Source: Cladopsammia gracilis (Eukaryota > Cnidaria > Anthozoa > Scleractinia > Dendrophylliidae). From it: 64,000 nucleotides of DNA. Shown one piece after another: positions 12,901 to 23,412 of the stretch. The stretch's first letter is position 1. Each line of letters starts with the position of its first letter. The stretch is from assembly GCA_022457155.1 (NCBI GenBank), contig JAJGOT010000311.1, forward strand, positions 186,001-250,000. The letters run 5' to 3'. The position numbers and the translations under genes are program-made. The notes below the pieces were generated by a model, which did not search any database, was not told the DNA's origin, and saw only the letters and a list, made by a program, of their open reading frames with translations.

Positions 12901-13715
12901 AGTACTGCTGAAGAGGTTTCATTTAAATGGTCGCACCATAGGATTTCATCCACAGACTCAAAAGTTAGAACAAATGGTACCATGCAAAAGTACTGCTGAA
13001 GAGGTTTCATTTAAATGGTCACACCATAGGATTTCATCCACAGACTCAAAAGTTAGAACAAATGGTACCATGCAAAAGTACTGCTGAAGAGGTTTCATTT
13101 GAATGGTCACACCATAGGATTTCATCAACAGACTCAAAAGTTAGAACAAATGGTACCATGCAAAAGTACTGCTGAAGAGGTTTCATTTGAATGGTCACAC
13201 CATAGGATTTCATCCACAGGCTCAAACGTTAGAACAAATGGTACCATGCAAAAGTACTGCTGAAGAGGTTTCATTTAAATGGTCACACCATAGGATTTCG
13301 TACGTCGACAGACTCAAAAGTTAGAACAACACTACACGTCTGCATAATTGACTCTGGGAGGGTAAGGGTTAAACTACTGTATGGTCCACTGTATATATAT
13401 GTATATTATGTAAATATCCTAATCCTTGCCCCTCTCTCTAACTAGACTGTGAACAGGCTCCTTTTAGGTTAAAAGAAAACGGCGAGCGGTGGAATGAAGC
13501 GAGCGCGCTATCCCTAAGGGAGCTTGTTCCCAGGCTACATTCTAACTGACTCTGACTTTGACATAGTTCCGAACTCAGTCCCCTTTGTTCTGTTCTAAGA
13601 AATTTTCCCTATGCCTTTATCTCCACAGTCAACCAATGTGGTCGTAGTGCAACAATCTGCGGGATATCCGATGGCGGTACAGCAACCACAGGGATATCCA
13701 CCTCAGAAGCAGTAG
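6993..13715 (+). CDS. CD20/MS4A-like four-helix membrane protein, copy A (5 exons)
   Basis: Coding exons are 6993-7142, 9209-9265, 10771-10945, 12246-12379 and 13629-13715, all bounded by GT-AG with matching phase, giving 200 residues. Exon 1 has a cytosolic start, then helix 1 (about 14-34). Helix 2 is about 49-63, followed by KKNK. A 32-residue hydrophobic run (70-101) gives helix 3. A loop with five cysteines (109, 116, 118, 131, 140) precedes helix 4 (141-163). The tail after CMGTCCAN is rich in Q, P, Y and G. The order of helices and the large third loop fit the CD20/MS4A plan, and the 'GKAKAAGIVGILIGI' start resembles that family. This is resemblance only; the ligand or channel role is unknown. 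The start at 6993 matches the paralog's. AATAAA lies at 14111. Intron repeats are listed separately. Confidence 0.85.
7697..8354. mobile_element. 658-bp TIR element with 9-bp target duplication
   Basis: The ends are inverted repeats starting CGGCAGGGGTAATTTG. The flanks 7688-7696 and 8355-8363 are both ATATAAAGA, a perfect 9-bp duplication. That length suggests a Mutator-like element, but no transposase is present. It lies in intron 1 of copy A and contains the nested element 7812-8263. Confidence 0.8.
7812..8263. mobile_element. Nested MITE, TIR GGCGCTGTTACACC
   Basis: About 38-bp inverted ends start GGCGCTGTTACACC and differ at only a few positions. It sits inside the larger element 7697-8354. 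The interior repeats 'gcgagacaagttg' and 'gcaac' motifs. A target duplication is unclear. Confidence 0.7.
8800..9020. repeat. Direct duplication of a ~100-bp segment
   Basis: 8801-8899 and 8921-9020 share 'gtcgaaatataagtt', 'ttttactgtgcag' and 'agttaatcagg' in the same order. This is intronic in copy A, just before exon 2. Confidence 0.65.
9300..9745. repeat. Three tandem ~150-bp units
   Basis: Each unit begins near 'tactctgta' (9313, 9462, 9618), contains 'gggccactgggcctctga' or a variant of it, and ends with 'agacaccaaaaatc' or a variant. It lies in intron 2 of copy A, beginning right after exon 2. Confidence 0.75.
10356..10505. mobile_element. Palindromic MITE-like element
   Basis: Long imperfect inverted arms run from 'tatatgttgtggtacaattt' to 'gcaccacaacaaatata'. 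It lies in intron 2 of copy A. No target duplication was defined. Confidence 0.65.
11705..12215. mobile_element. Tc1/mariner- or pogo-like MITE carrying a nested repeat
   Basis: The left end 'agtagaaccccgatataac' is complementary to the right end 'gttatgtcggggttccact', with TA outside both ends. The CAGTNGAACC-type end resembles pogo/Tigger-like elements. A 286-bp repeat (11831-12116) is inserted in it. It lies in intron 3 of copy A. Confidence 0.6.
11831..12116. mobile_element. GGTACC-rich TIR element, copy 1
   Basis: Inverted ends are CCCATATAAAAATGACGGGG. The interior repeats variants of 'cccctaagaggtacca' several times. Further copies lie at 21072-21358 and, inverted, at 23112-23412. A partial piece is at about 29305-29385. 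Confidence 0.75.
12825..13330. repeat. 88-bp satellite array, six units
   Basis: The motif 'gaggtttcattt' recurs at 12825, 12913, 13001, 13089, 13177 and 13265, an exact 88-bp period. The right end runs into 'aattgactctgggagg'. The second six-unit array at 41990-42535 has the same unit and right border. It lies in intron 4 of copy A. The reverse strand stays open through the repeats and gives repetitive false proteins. Confidence 0.9.
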
Positions 13716-14110
13716 ACATTTAGTGTTTAGCCGACCTGATCTAATCTGTCAATTTTATAGTTTAGTTGCAATTAGTGTGAGCAGTAGAAAAAAGGCCAAA
13801 CATTTTGTTTTCGTAATCTCTCACATTTTTACTCCTCCCCCCCCCCCCCCCCGGTCCCCTTTTATTCATCATCTAAGAAAAGTGCTTGAAGTTTTATCGG
13901 TAAAATTTTGATATGATTGGATGCATTAGTTCGTAGCCGTTACTTGGGTCGTGACTACCCAAAAAAGGTGTGTCGGCCTTCAAAATGGTTATTTTTGGTA
14001 ATGCAACCCTTTTCTTGCGTGACAACCGGAAGTGTTGTAGAAATTTATCTTGCCTCGTTGTATGTAGAACATGAGACAGTTGTGTGTAATATTTAGTCAC
14101 CCTCAAGCAT

Positions 14111-14116
14111 AATAAA
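14111..14116 (+). terminator. Candidate polyadenylation signal of copy A
   Basis: AATAAA lies 396 bases after the stop codon and is the first canonical signal downstream. This is inference; no transcript evidence is available. Confidence 0.4.
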
Positions 14117-14880
14117 AATGCACCTGATCACAGGCGGATATTGATTTTTAAACGGATGTACATGACTATACTGGGATGTGGGGAAAAGTTGGTAACCCCT
14201 TGCCAGTACCGGCCAGCGGTACATTAGTTTAGTACATGCGAAAACAGGGATGAAAAACAAAGGCGCATGCGCTCGAACTGGGACTTTTTGATCGATTGGT
14301 TAGACTTTTCAGCCGCCAAACGAAGCAAGGCGCGTCGATTTTCAGTTTCTTCTCTAAACCTTGGTGGGCGAAAACGCTTTAAGAAGTGATTATTGACAGA
14401 GACAAGGACTTCTGTATGTTTACTTTACTTTGCGAAAGAGTCGTTTTTCAACTGCGAAAACAAGTTTGCTAAAATTTCTTCAGCCTCTCATTATTTTGGG
14501 AAGGTATTTTTCTTTTCAAAGACGGTAACACAATTCTTGTTTCTTCAACAACGACCTTATTTTTTTAATTTAAAGTACACTCGCGGGAAAAACAAGGCTT
14601 TAGAGCTTGAGCGAGGGTTGATAACCGCATGCCCCTCTAGACGTTTTTCATCCCTGCCCGCGTGCGAAGTTATCCCTCACTCGCTCGGCGCCAGTACCGA
14701 CCAGCGGTACATTAGTTTTAGACTATTTAGCGCGTGCGAAGTAATCCCTCTCTCGCATGGCGTCCAATCTCGTGCTTTATGAACTCTCGTCTGTTACTGT
14801 CGAGCGATATTAAAAGCCTCAGTTGTCTCACGAATCATGTAGTCGATCTACCGACCCAACCTTGACTGTCGTCGGATGAA

Positions 14881-15120
14881 AAAAGGGTGGAAAGGGTTGG
14901 TAACCCGGGAAGAAAAAGGGGTGGGAAGGGTTGGTAACCCGGGAGAAAAAGGAGTGGGAAGGGTTGGTAACCTGGGAGAAAAAGGGGTGGAAAGGGCTGG
15001 TAACCCGGGGAGAAAAAGGGGCGGGAAGGGTTGGTAACACGGAAAAAAATGGGCGGGAAGGGTTGGTAACCCGGGAGAAAAAGGGGTGGAAAGGGTTGGT
15101 AACCCGGGGAGAAAAAGGGT
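14881..15120. repeat. 33-34-bp minisatellite, about 7 units
   Basis: The core 'agggttggtaacccgggag' recurs every 33-34 bases. The same unit forms the short array at 4720-4823. Both strands stay open through the array because of its composition, not because it encodes a protein. Confidence 0.9.
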
Positions 15121-15642
15121 TGGTGTGAAAGGAAGAGGGTTGTCAAGGAAGTCTTAAAAAGTATCGGAAACCCGTTTTGTGGATATAGCTCACATTACGT
15201 TTTACCACTAAGCGGGACCAATTCTTTCCGAAAAGTTGTTCTTGTCAGCACATCTTTCTGGCTTAATTCCTTAAACATTATCAGAATAACATTATCAGAA
15301 TAACTCTGATATTTTCGATTCAAACACCCTTAGCGATACCAAACCATGAATTATAATGATCCCTTAAAGTTACCACGATCACTCCAGTCACTTTTATATG
15401 GAAGTTCCCCCTCCCCCCTTCCCCCGGGATTTTCCACAGAAACTTTTGTAGGAGGGACTCAAAATTGGCAAAAGCTCCCATAGTTTTGTCTCAATTGGTA
15501 GCATGTTTTGGCTTAAGTTTTTCTACTATATTTCCTTTTCTGGATAATCAAGTGTGCGAGAGTAATCACACGCGAAAGCTAACGCGATGTCTGAACATGC
15601 CACCAAACAATATAACCCTTTGCCTCCCAGAGTCAATGGAGA

Positions 15643-15760
15643 CATGTAGTGTAGTTCTAACTTTTGAGTCTGTGGACGAAATCATATGGTGTGACCATTC
15701 ATATTACACCTCTTTGGCGGTACTTTTGCATGGAACCATTTGTTTTTCAATATTTTACAA
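15643..15760. repeat. Single inverted unit of the 88-bp satellite
   Basis: 'ttctaacttttgagtctgtg' followed by 'ggtgtgaccattc' and 'cttttgcatggaaccattt' is the reverse complement of one array unit. It is preceded by 'ctcccagagtcaatgg', the complement of the arrays' right border. Confidence 0.75.
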
Positions 15761-16414
15761 AATGAAATTTGGAATTTTTTGTTTTTGAATTTTGATGTAT
15801 GGCACTCTCGGGAGTTAAAGGGTTAAAGGGACGGTATCCCTCCGAAATATCGAAATTTCGCTCCCCTAATCATCCATGTTATATTGCCAAATGCCACCAA
15901 ATATACAACAAAATTGGATAAGAATGTTCTCCAGAGCAAAACAGAACACTTAACTAGCTTAATTTTGCATCTCATGGCATTAGTTACAAGAAAAATACTG
16001 ATCACAAAATTAGTACGAGCCGGGAAAGGTCTGACAACCGACGCCAACAGCCCTTTTTTTAAGAAAATCACGCTATAGCTACGTTATCGTTTCATTAACA
16101 AAGAGATAAGCATGTTAGTTATGATAGCCTAACCAGGTTCCCAATCTTTCAGCTGGGAAGTAGTTGCGCAGCTCTAATCTAGCACGTGAAATATCCCTAA
16201 CAAATGTCGAACCGGAGTCCTATCTTCAGCCCACTGATAAAGTGTTTTCTCTTAAAGCCCCCAACGTTATAACGGTTTGCAAGTTATTGAGTGACATACA
16301 GGAGAGAAAAGCCACGGCCCGGGTTGAAAGGAATTCCCTGTAAACTGGCCTGCAGTGATATTGTTGGGCTCTCACTAACTAACAGACACTGGCATTTTCC
16401 CAAGCGAATGAAAA

Positions 16415-16495
16415 GTAGCAAAAGTAACCCCTATCTTCAAAAAAGGTGCTAAATCCGACTTTAACAATTACCGACCAACATCTGTAATGCATGCC
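16415..16495 (+). pseudogene. LINE reverse-transcriptase fragment
   Basis: Frame 16415 reads VAKVTPIFKKGAKSDFNNY followed by RPTSV. This matches the 'P(I/V)FKKG....NYRP(I)S' block of non-LTR reverse transcriptases. The fragment is short, with no intact element around it. Confidence 0.7.
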
Positions 16496-17229
16496 AATTG
16501 TCTTAATATTCTGAAGACTTTACCGAGGTATGTATACATGTCCACCGCGGTCAAACGAGAGAAATTTGCAAAAGTTAAGCAAAGTACTTCAAAGTTAAGG
16601 TCGTCATTTTCACTGTTTAAAGTTTAATATATTATCAATACACTGTCAATTCACTAAACGTTTTAAAAGTTTACCAAAAGTTCTAAGAGTTTCAAAACTA
16701 TGAACTGTAGAACTGTCGGCGCCATTTGCCAACACAATTTTGCTCAGGCACGAACCGTTTTGGTCAGTTTTCAAAAATTTTGAGAAAAATGAAAAGATAG
16801 TTACATAAGCTAATTATTTTATACATCCTTGCCCCTGTTTCCACTTAATATTAAATGAAATCCCACTAAACAAAACGAAAAACGCCTCGCACGTTTAACC
16901 GCGGTGAAGTATGTATGTTGCTCCTAAAAAAACCCTTTGTCCTCCCTTGACTCCCTTGGACAAATCGAAAACGTAAAGCATCTTCCCCACTCACCCCCTC
17001 AAGGGTTTGAATCGCTGAATGCTGAATCTGGTTGCGCACGCTCGCTTGTGCCAATGACCATGTGCTGATGTGAGAGTCGTTGTCCTGGCAAGAGGAAAAA
17101 ACACATTTTTCAGCCGCACTGAAAGTTTCCAAGCTATTTACCTTTATTTAAACACCTCGTTAATATCGTGGTAGTTCATTCAAGTTTGCCTTCTTGTGCT
17201 TACTTTTCGAAGTTTGCTTCCGTGCAAAA

Positions 17230-20200
17230 ATGACGGATCTGGTCGAAGTTGGAAAGGCGAAGGCGGCTGGTATCTTGTCGATTTTAATCGGAATAACTGC
17301 CCTGATGGTTATAATTTGCGGCGTTATTTATAACGTTAAGGGAGGCCCTGATGGATCAGGAATCTGGACCGGAGTTGGGGTAACTCATAACTTGAACCTT
17401 GTTTATGTTTTCAAAGGAAAAACACAATTTTCATTCACCTCATTCTTTAAGTTTGTGAATTTTACAGATTTTAGGGTGAACGAAAGCTGGATTTCTGCGA
17501 GAAACAAACAAACATACACCGCCTTTTTAGGACTTTGTGCCGGTTTCTTTCCTGACTTTCATAGATTATTAAATTAATTTTTGTAGCGTTGACCGTAGCA
17601 GAAACTTTACACTAAATCTAAGAAGCTTAATCTTAACAGCCAGTCGGTTATTGGTCTGTTTTTTTTGTTTGTTAGCTTGAAAGGTGTACTAAAGTAGATA
17701 CACGTTCCTCGGCGAAGAACCGAAAAGTTCTTTGATGAATCATATTTTTTTTAAATAACTAAGCTTAACTTTGCCGACTCCCTTTCTGACTTTGTCTTGC
17801 AAAAACTATATAGAAAGCCCTGGTAAATAACTCGAGTAGTTTTATTCAACGTGTATTCTCTTTTCATTTATTTACTAGCTAGCGATTTGCGCTGGATTTG
17901 GTTTACTAACCTGGTGGAAAAAAGGCAAGATTGCAGTAAGTATATAAAGTCTTATTTTCTTTGAATCCGAGCAAAAAAAAAAAACTCTCACCGTGGTTCT
18001 TCTTTTTTCGGGGGGGATCCAACCATAACTTTTTTATTTTAAAATCGAGTTTGTAATAAGTCTGCAATTGAGCTTTTATCGAGTAGGTCTCTACGAAATT
18101 TCTTTCTTTCCTTGACCAAAACAAATTAAAGTTGTCTGGATTTATTTGAAATTATTTTATTAAAGTGGTTTTAGAAGTTATGAAAATGTTTCTGATACCT
18201 ACCGAGCTACTCAGTTTTCTAGTGTAACACGCACTGTGGTTAATAACTTGATATAAACCTGTTAGGCTACAAGGCAAATATTTCGGCAATATTTTTTACG
18301 GGAACGGACATTGTTTCTAGTAATTTCCAGTTCTTATACTTTGATAGATCAATACCGCCACTATTTATCAGTTTAAGTGCTACAATAATGGTATCAAATA
18401 ATTGCTGAGTCATTGTTGAACAAGTTATGGTTATTGTCATGTCGTAACAGGTTACTATAGTAACAGTATAATGCGTTAAAGACACCCTTAATCTTAGCTT
18501 TAATTGCTTATAACTAAAAAACGAGCTCGGTGACCCCCACTTTTTATTATCGAATGTAATTAGCATGTTAAGATATACAACGTTTTCCAAAGATTAAAAA
18601 AGTAATTTGTGGAAAGATGTTTCGGGACTGATGTCCCTTCATTAGTGGAATTGAAACGTTTGGATTTTTGTTGAATCAACAGCGCCCCAAAAACCTCAAT
18701 TTTGATTCCAAATTCGTACTCAATGACGCTAGTAGACGGTTTAACTTAGTCATTGTCATTGTTGGGTCATTGTCATGACGTATCAGGTCACTATAGTAAC
18801 AGTATAAAATGTTAAAGACACCCTTTATTTTAGCTTTAATTGCTTATAACTAAAAACGAGCTCGGTGACCCCCACTTTTCATTATCGAATGTAGTTAGCA
18901 TATTAAGATATACAACGTTTTCCAAAGTTCAAAAAAGTAATTTGTGGAAAGATGTTTCGGGACTGATGTCCCGTCATCAGTGGAATTGAAATGTTTGGAT
19001 TGTTGTTAAATCAACAGCGCCCAAAAACACTCAATTTTGATTCCAAACTCGTAATCAATGACGCTAGACGGTTTAACTTAGTCATTGTCATTGTTGGGTC
19101 ATTGTTGAACAAGCTATGGTCATTGTCATGACGTAACAGGTTACTATAGTAACAGTATAACGTGTTAAAGACACCCTTAATTTTAGCTTTAATTGCTTAT
19201 AACTGAAAAACGAGCTCGGTGACCCCCACTTTTTATTATTGAATGTAAGATATACAACGTTTTCCAAAGTTTAAAAAATTAATTTGTGGAAAGATGTTTC
19301 GGGACTGATGTCCCTTCATCAGTGGAATTGAAACGTTTGGATTTAAACTCGTACTCAATGGCGCTAGACAGTTTAACTTATATTATAATCCGCATATGCT
19401 CATTTGTGTTTAGATGGTGTTTTTTCTGGTGCTTGATATCCTATCGTTTGTTGTGTGTGTGGCTGGGGTGATATTCACACTGCTAGTGTGGTTAATATAC
19501 CACGTCATAAGAAGAGTGCTGGAGGACAACTGTCACATGACGGACGCTGGAATTTGTCACTGCACTGGTGGAACAGACGTGCCTATTAAAAGTAAGAAAA
19601 TAATTAAGCCCGCGCTGAAACTAAAACGAGAGTCGACGAGAGTTCAAAATCTTGCTTTCGGCGACTCTCGTGCGTTCAACGAGTTTTAACCCGCTCAGAT
19701 TTTCATCAAAGTCAATCGGACAGTCCAAAACTCTCGCTCTAGAATGAAACTCCAGTATGCGCTCTCAGTGACTTTGGGCGACTCTCGTGCGTTCAACGAG
19801 TTTTAACCCGCTCAGATTTTCATCAAAGTCAATCGGACAGAGTTCAAAACTCTCGCTTTAGGTTGGAATGAAACTCCAGTATGCGCTCTCAGTGACTTTC
19901 GGCGACTCTCGTGCGTTCAACGAGTTTTAACCCGCTCAGATTTTCATTCAATCATTGAACTTTTATTGAAGTCAGTCGGATAGTAGTTCAAAACTCTCGT
20001 TCTAGTTTGGACTGAAAAACATAATAAACTACAAAAGCACGACTTGATGATTTGGTTTTTTTTTTAGCAAAAACTCAGTTCCTACAGCGACACAGCTAAA
20101 GAAAAAATTTTCAGGCAAAAATTGTTGTGGTTTTGCTTATCTTAGAAACTTTAGTGCAGTGGTTCGCCCCTTACGTTATTTTTTTCTGTCTTGGCTTTTC

Positions 20201-21985
20201 AATTTTAAAGTTGAGAACTGTGATGACGTGCGGATGATTGAAAGATGTTTGCTGGCTATCGTGGTGCTGAACGGCCTTGGTGCAGCGCTTGTCCTGGCTG
20301 GATCTATCATCGGTTGTATGGGAACCTGCTGTGCAAATCGGACCGTAAGTCACGAAATCCCCTTATAAACCGGCACGCAATCTCCACACTTGGGTCTCTG
20401 TTCTTCCCGCCATCTTTTAGTAAAGGTCCGTTTACACATGCGATTTTTGATGCGATTTTTGTCGCGCTTTCCATTGCAACTTTTGTCGCAAGTGTAAACT
20501 AGCGGCGATTTTCTGTGCGATTCGGATGCGATATTTGCTGTGATTTCCTCAAAATCGCCGCCAAGTTGCATCAGGTTTCGAACATGTTCGAAACCTCTGC
20601 GACATCGCGCGACAAATCGCTTCCTAATCGCACTGAAATCGCCGCTAGTTTACATACGCGATTCGAAGATGCAACTTGTGCGCGACAAATGCACCGAAAA
20701 GTGCGAGTAAACGGGCCTTGAGAAGCCAGAAGACCAGCCAGTAAAGATGTGTACTTACATATTCTTTTGTTTAACGTTTGCATTTTCTAATCTCAAGAAC
20801 TGGCGCTTCTAATCAGTCTAATCAACAGGAACAAACTCAAAATCAATTGTGACTTTGATAAACCTTTTCAAGCAAAATAATAATTCAATCGAATAAACAA
20901 ACGGTTAGAAATCGTTCGTCTGCGTTTCATATGCAAACTAAGTAAATCTGTTTGAGATTTTATGACGTAATTATTGCAGAAGCCCAGGAATTTCTGAGGC
21001 CTCCAATTTATAATTCTGTTATAAACCTTTGAATCATCGCCATATTTTCCTGGGGGGGGGAGGGGGGAACTGCCATATAAAAATGACCGGGGTGCTCGTC
21101 GGAAATTTTCTAAAAACACCCTAAAGGGTACCAGAATCTCGTTTGATGGGCGTGGCTCAAAATAATTTTTACCCCTAAGAGGTACCAATTCTGAAACAAT
21201 ACATGTGATACTCTGTCATATTTTTTCGGTTCATACCCGGAAGGTACCGCGATAATTCTAACGGTAGTTATTTTAGATTTTAGTACCCAAAGCGATACCA
21301 ATCTACAAATTTTGACCCCTAAAAGGTACGACGAACACCCACGTCATTTTTATATGGGAGCCCCCCCAGGGGGGGGGGGGACATGTTTGTCCCAAACAGG
21401 TTGCAAGTGTTTTGTTTCGCGTTCTGATTGGTCCATTGCATCATTTGTGTTTGTTAGTGTTGTGATTGGCCGAAAGCGAATACTTTGGTTTTGAGCTCAA
21501 AAACGGCGGAGGTATGATAATGAGTGAAAATAAGGGCTGGCTCCAGTTTCCCCTCGGCTCGTTCGCTCGCTCCAGTCTCACCGAGCTAGTTTTCGTGATC
21601 AGCTCGCCTGCTCGATTGAAAAGGGGCAGCTAGCAGTCTATAAGGGCTGTGTTATGAAAGACAGTCAACCGGCCAGCCAAAACTCAAATTAAAAAAATCG
21701 AACAAATGACTACAGGCAAACATAAAAAAGCGTAAAAAAATCAATATCTGATTTTGTTAGATCAGTACGGCATTATCCAGCGAGATGGGGAGTTTTTGAT
21801 CAAACTGGGGTGCTTTGCTACTGCGCTTGACATAATTTTCAGCAGCAATAAACCCAATATTTCTTCATATGTTCATTTACTTGCAGCACACTAATGTGGT
21901 GGTTGTGGAGCCGTCCGGAATGGCGATGCAGCCTGTTGCAGGAGTGCCTCCCCCGGATTATCCGACGACGGTTGTGAAGCAGTAG
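17230..21985 (+). CDS. CD20/MS4A-like four-helix membrane protein, copy B (5 exons)
   Basis: Coding exons are 17230-17379, 17879-17935, 19414-19591, 20211-20344 and 21887-21985, giving 205 residues. Exons 1, 2 and 4 are exactly as long as in copy A (150, 57, 134 bases), exon 3 is one codon longer and exon 5 four codons longer. All intron phases agree, so the two genes arose by tandem duplication. Helix 1 is in exon 1, helix 2 in exon 2 (followed by KKGK), helix 3 in exon 3 and helix 4 in exon 4. The outer loop keeps five cysteines, including a C-H-C pair and the NCDD motif. The tail VPPPDYP contains a PPxY motif, a known type of WW-domain ligand, absent from copy A. Function is unknown; the family call rests on topology and the N-terminal pattern. 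Confidence 0.85.
18313..19375. repeat. Three tandem ~340-bp units in intron 2 of copy B
   Basis: The anchor 'actatagtaacagtataa' recurs at 18454, 18790 and 19143 (336 and 353 apart). Each unit contains 'gagctcggtgacccccactt' and most of 'gatgtttcgggactgatgtc'. A diverged single unit lies at 41097-41350 in the LIM-kinase gene. Confidence 0.85.
19660..20015. repeat. Three tandem ~120-bp units in intron 3 of copy B
   Basis: 'gcgactctcgtgcgttcaac' recurs near 19661, 19778 and 19902, each followed by 'gagttttaacccgctcagat'. It begins about 70 bases after exon 3. Confidence 0.8.
20423..20719. mobile_element. MITE with TIR AAAGGYCCGTTTACAC, copy 1
   Basis: Ends are 'aaaggtccgtttacac' and 'agtaaacgggcctt', and the interior is rich in 'gcgatttttg' and 'cgacatcgcgcgaca'. 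A second copy lies at 54613-54928 in the tetraspanin intron. This one is in intron 4 of copy B. Confidence 0.8.
21072..21358. mobile_element. GGTACC-rich TIR element, copy 2
   Basis: Same ends and interior as 11831-12116, in the same orientation. It is bordered by G and C homopolymer runs. It lies in intron 4 of copy B. Confidence 0.75.
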
Positions 21986-22950
21986 ACTTTCCTGGAGGAG
22001 GAAGCAAGTGTACAGCGACCGGCCGGAGGGTTGCTAGAAAATGTTGCATAGAATTTTTGTCGCGGACAAAATTTGTTTTTTTGATAGGACTTCGCCTCAT
22101 TTACAAGGCTATTCAGAGAAGCAGACGTCATGATTTTTTTGTCCTTCGCAGATTATATTAAAGGTCTTTATTATTTTGAAGTGTTATTAAGGGAAAAAGA
22201 AAAACAGGAAAGTGCAGCCTGGTATTTGAAGGTTTTGGCGCTCAAAGACGGTTTGTCTTTTTGGAACATGGACATGGAAAATAAAAGGGAAAGGTCGACG
22301 CCACAAAGCTCATCAGTTGAACGCATTTGTTGTCTTTTTTATGTTTTGTTTCGGGTTTTTTTTTGGGGGGGGGGGGGAGGAGCCGGATTTAAAGAGTTTT
22401 TTTTTACTGCGCGTGCAGTCGGAAAACGAGCGAGAGGCAAAAAAGGCCGGAAGACCAGCTCATTAGAACGTATACCTCTCGATATCATATTTCCTGTTTA
22501 CAGGAAGAATAATCAGCAGCTCTTGGATTTTACTCACTCATTGTGCTTGTGGTCTATTGAATATATTTATAAATACCGCTTGGCGCGCGCTAGTTCAGTT
22601 CAATGGCCAGTGAATAATCTTCATAAAGCAGTCTTCCCCGCAGATCCGCTATCATGTATGTACCTCCTGAATCTTTCTTTTATCGGATGCGACAACTCCT
22701 GAATCATTTGTATAAGAAAGTCTCAGTTGATTAAATTAACCTTCTACCAGCATTTTAAAACCAATTTGTTTCAGATCAGTAAGCCATCCAGCAGTCTCGC
22801 AAAAGCTCTTTTTTGACACCGCGAAAGGAAGAGGCGGTACTGCTCGGGTGGAGTAAGTTGTATGCATATACCATCCATTTCGTAGAAAAATCTTTCGAAG
22901 GCCACGTATGTAGCTGGAAAATGGGAAGAAAAGAAACAAGCCACTTTCGA

Positions 22951-22954
<4 letters not shown>

Positions 22955-23009
<55 letters not shown>

Positions 23010-23022
23010 TATTATTATTATT
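22955..23022. repeat. (ATT)n microsatellite
   Basis: About 22 near-perfect ATT triplets with one 'act' interruption. Such tails often mark LINE 3' ends, but no LINE coding piece was seen next to this one. Confidence 0.9.
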
Positions 23023-23111
23023 ATTTTGTGGGGGGAGGAGTCAAGGGAAACTTATCATGTGCACAAGACAGACCAGCTGTACAAAAGGTCATTTCGGAGC
23101 TGTTTTCAGAT

Positions 23112-23412
23112 CCCCCGTATTTAAAAGTGACTGGGGTGGTGCTCGTCGTACCTTTTAGGGGTCAAAATTTGTAGATTAGTACCGCTCAGGGTTTTAAATC
23201 TAAAATGACCACCGTTGGAATTAACGCGGTACATTTTAGAGTATTGAGCCCCCAAAAAAAACATGACAGAATATGACATGTGTTGTTTCAGAATTGGCAC
23301 CTCTGAGGGTAAAAATTATATTGAGCCACGCCCAACAAACGAGAGCCTGGTGGTACCTGTTAGGGTGTTTTCGAGCATTTCCGACAAGCACCCCCGTCTT
23401 TTTTATATGGGA
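23112..23412. mobile_element. GGTACC-rich TIR element, copy 3, inverted
   Basis: It matches the reverse complement of copies 1 and 2, including 'gtgctcgtcgtaccttttag' and 'cacccccgtc', but is more diverged. It ends in 'tatatggga'. Confidence 0.7.

Larger units (their letters stand above)
14117..17229. other. Intergenic region between the tandem paralogs
   Basis: Two copies of 'gccagtaccg.ccagcggta' (about 14201 and 14690) form direct repeats. The region also holds the minisatellite 14881-15120, an inverted single satellite unit (about 15643-15760) and a LINE fragment (16415-16495). No complete gene was recognised. The 5'UTR of copy B probably starts near the right end. Confidence 0.5.

Noticed and set aside
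12689..12922. Reverse-strand frame with FESVDEILWCDH repeats, also at 41927-42163
   Set aside because: The frame stays open only because the 88-bp satellite lacks stops in that frame; no gene structure.
12825..13330. Regular direct repeats resembling a CRISPR array
   Set aside because: Units are contiguous with no unique spacers, and the genome is eukaryotic.
14393..14782. 129-codon open frame
   Set aside because: Low-complexity and built partly from a direct repeat ('gccagtaccg.ccagcggta'); no domain or splice context.
14835..15146. Open frame on the - strand reading Pro/Phe-rich repeats
   Set aside because: This is a translation of the 33-34-bp minisatellite.
22130..22702. 190-codon open frame after copy B
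   Set aside because: It contains a poly-T/poly-G tract translating to FFWGGGGG, matches no known domain and lies in the probable 3'UTR.
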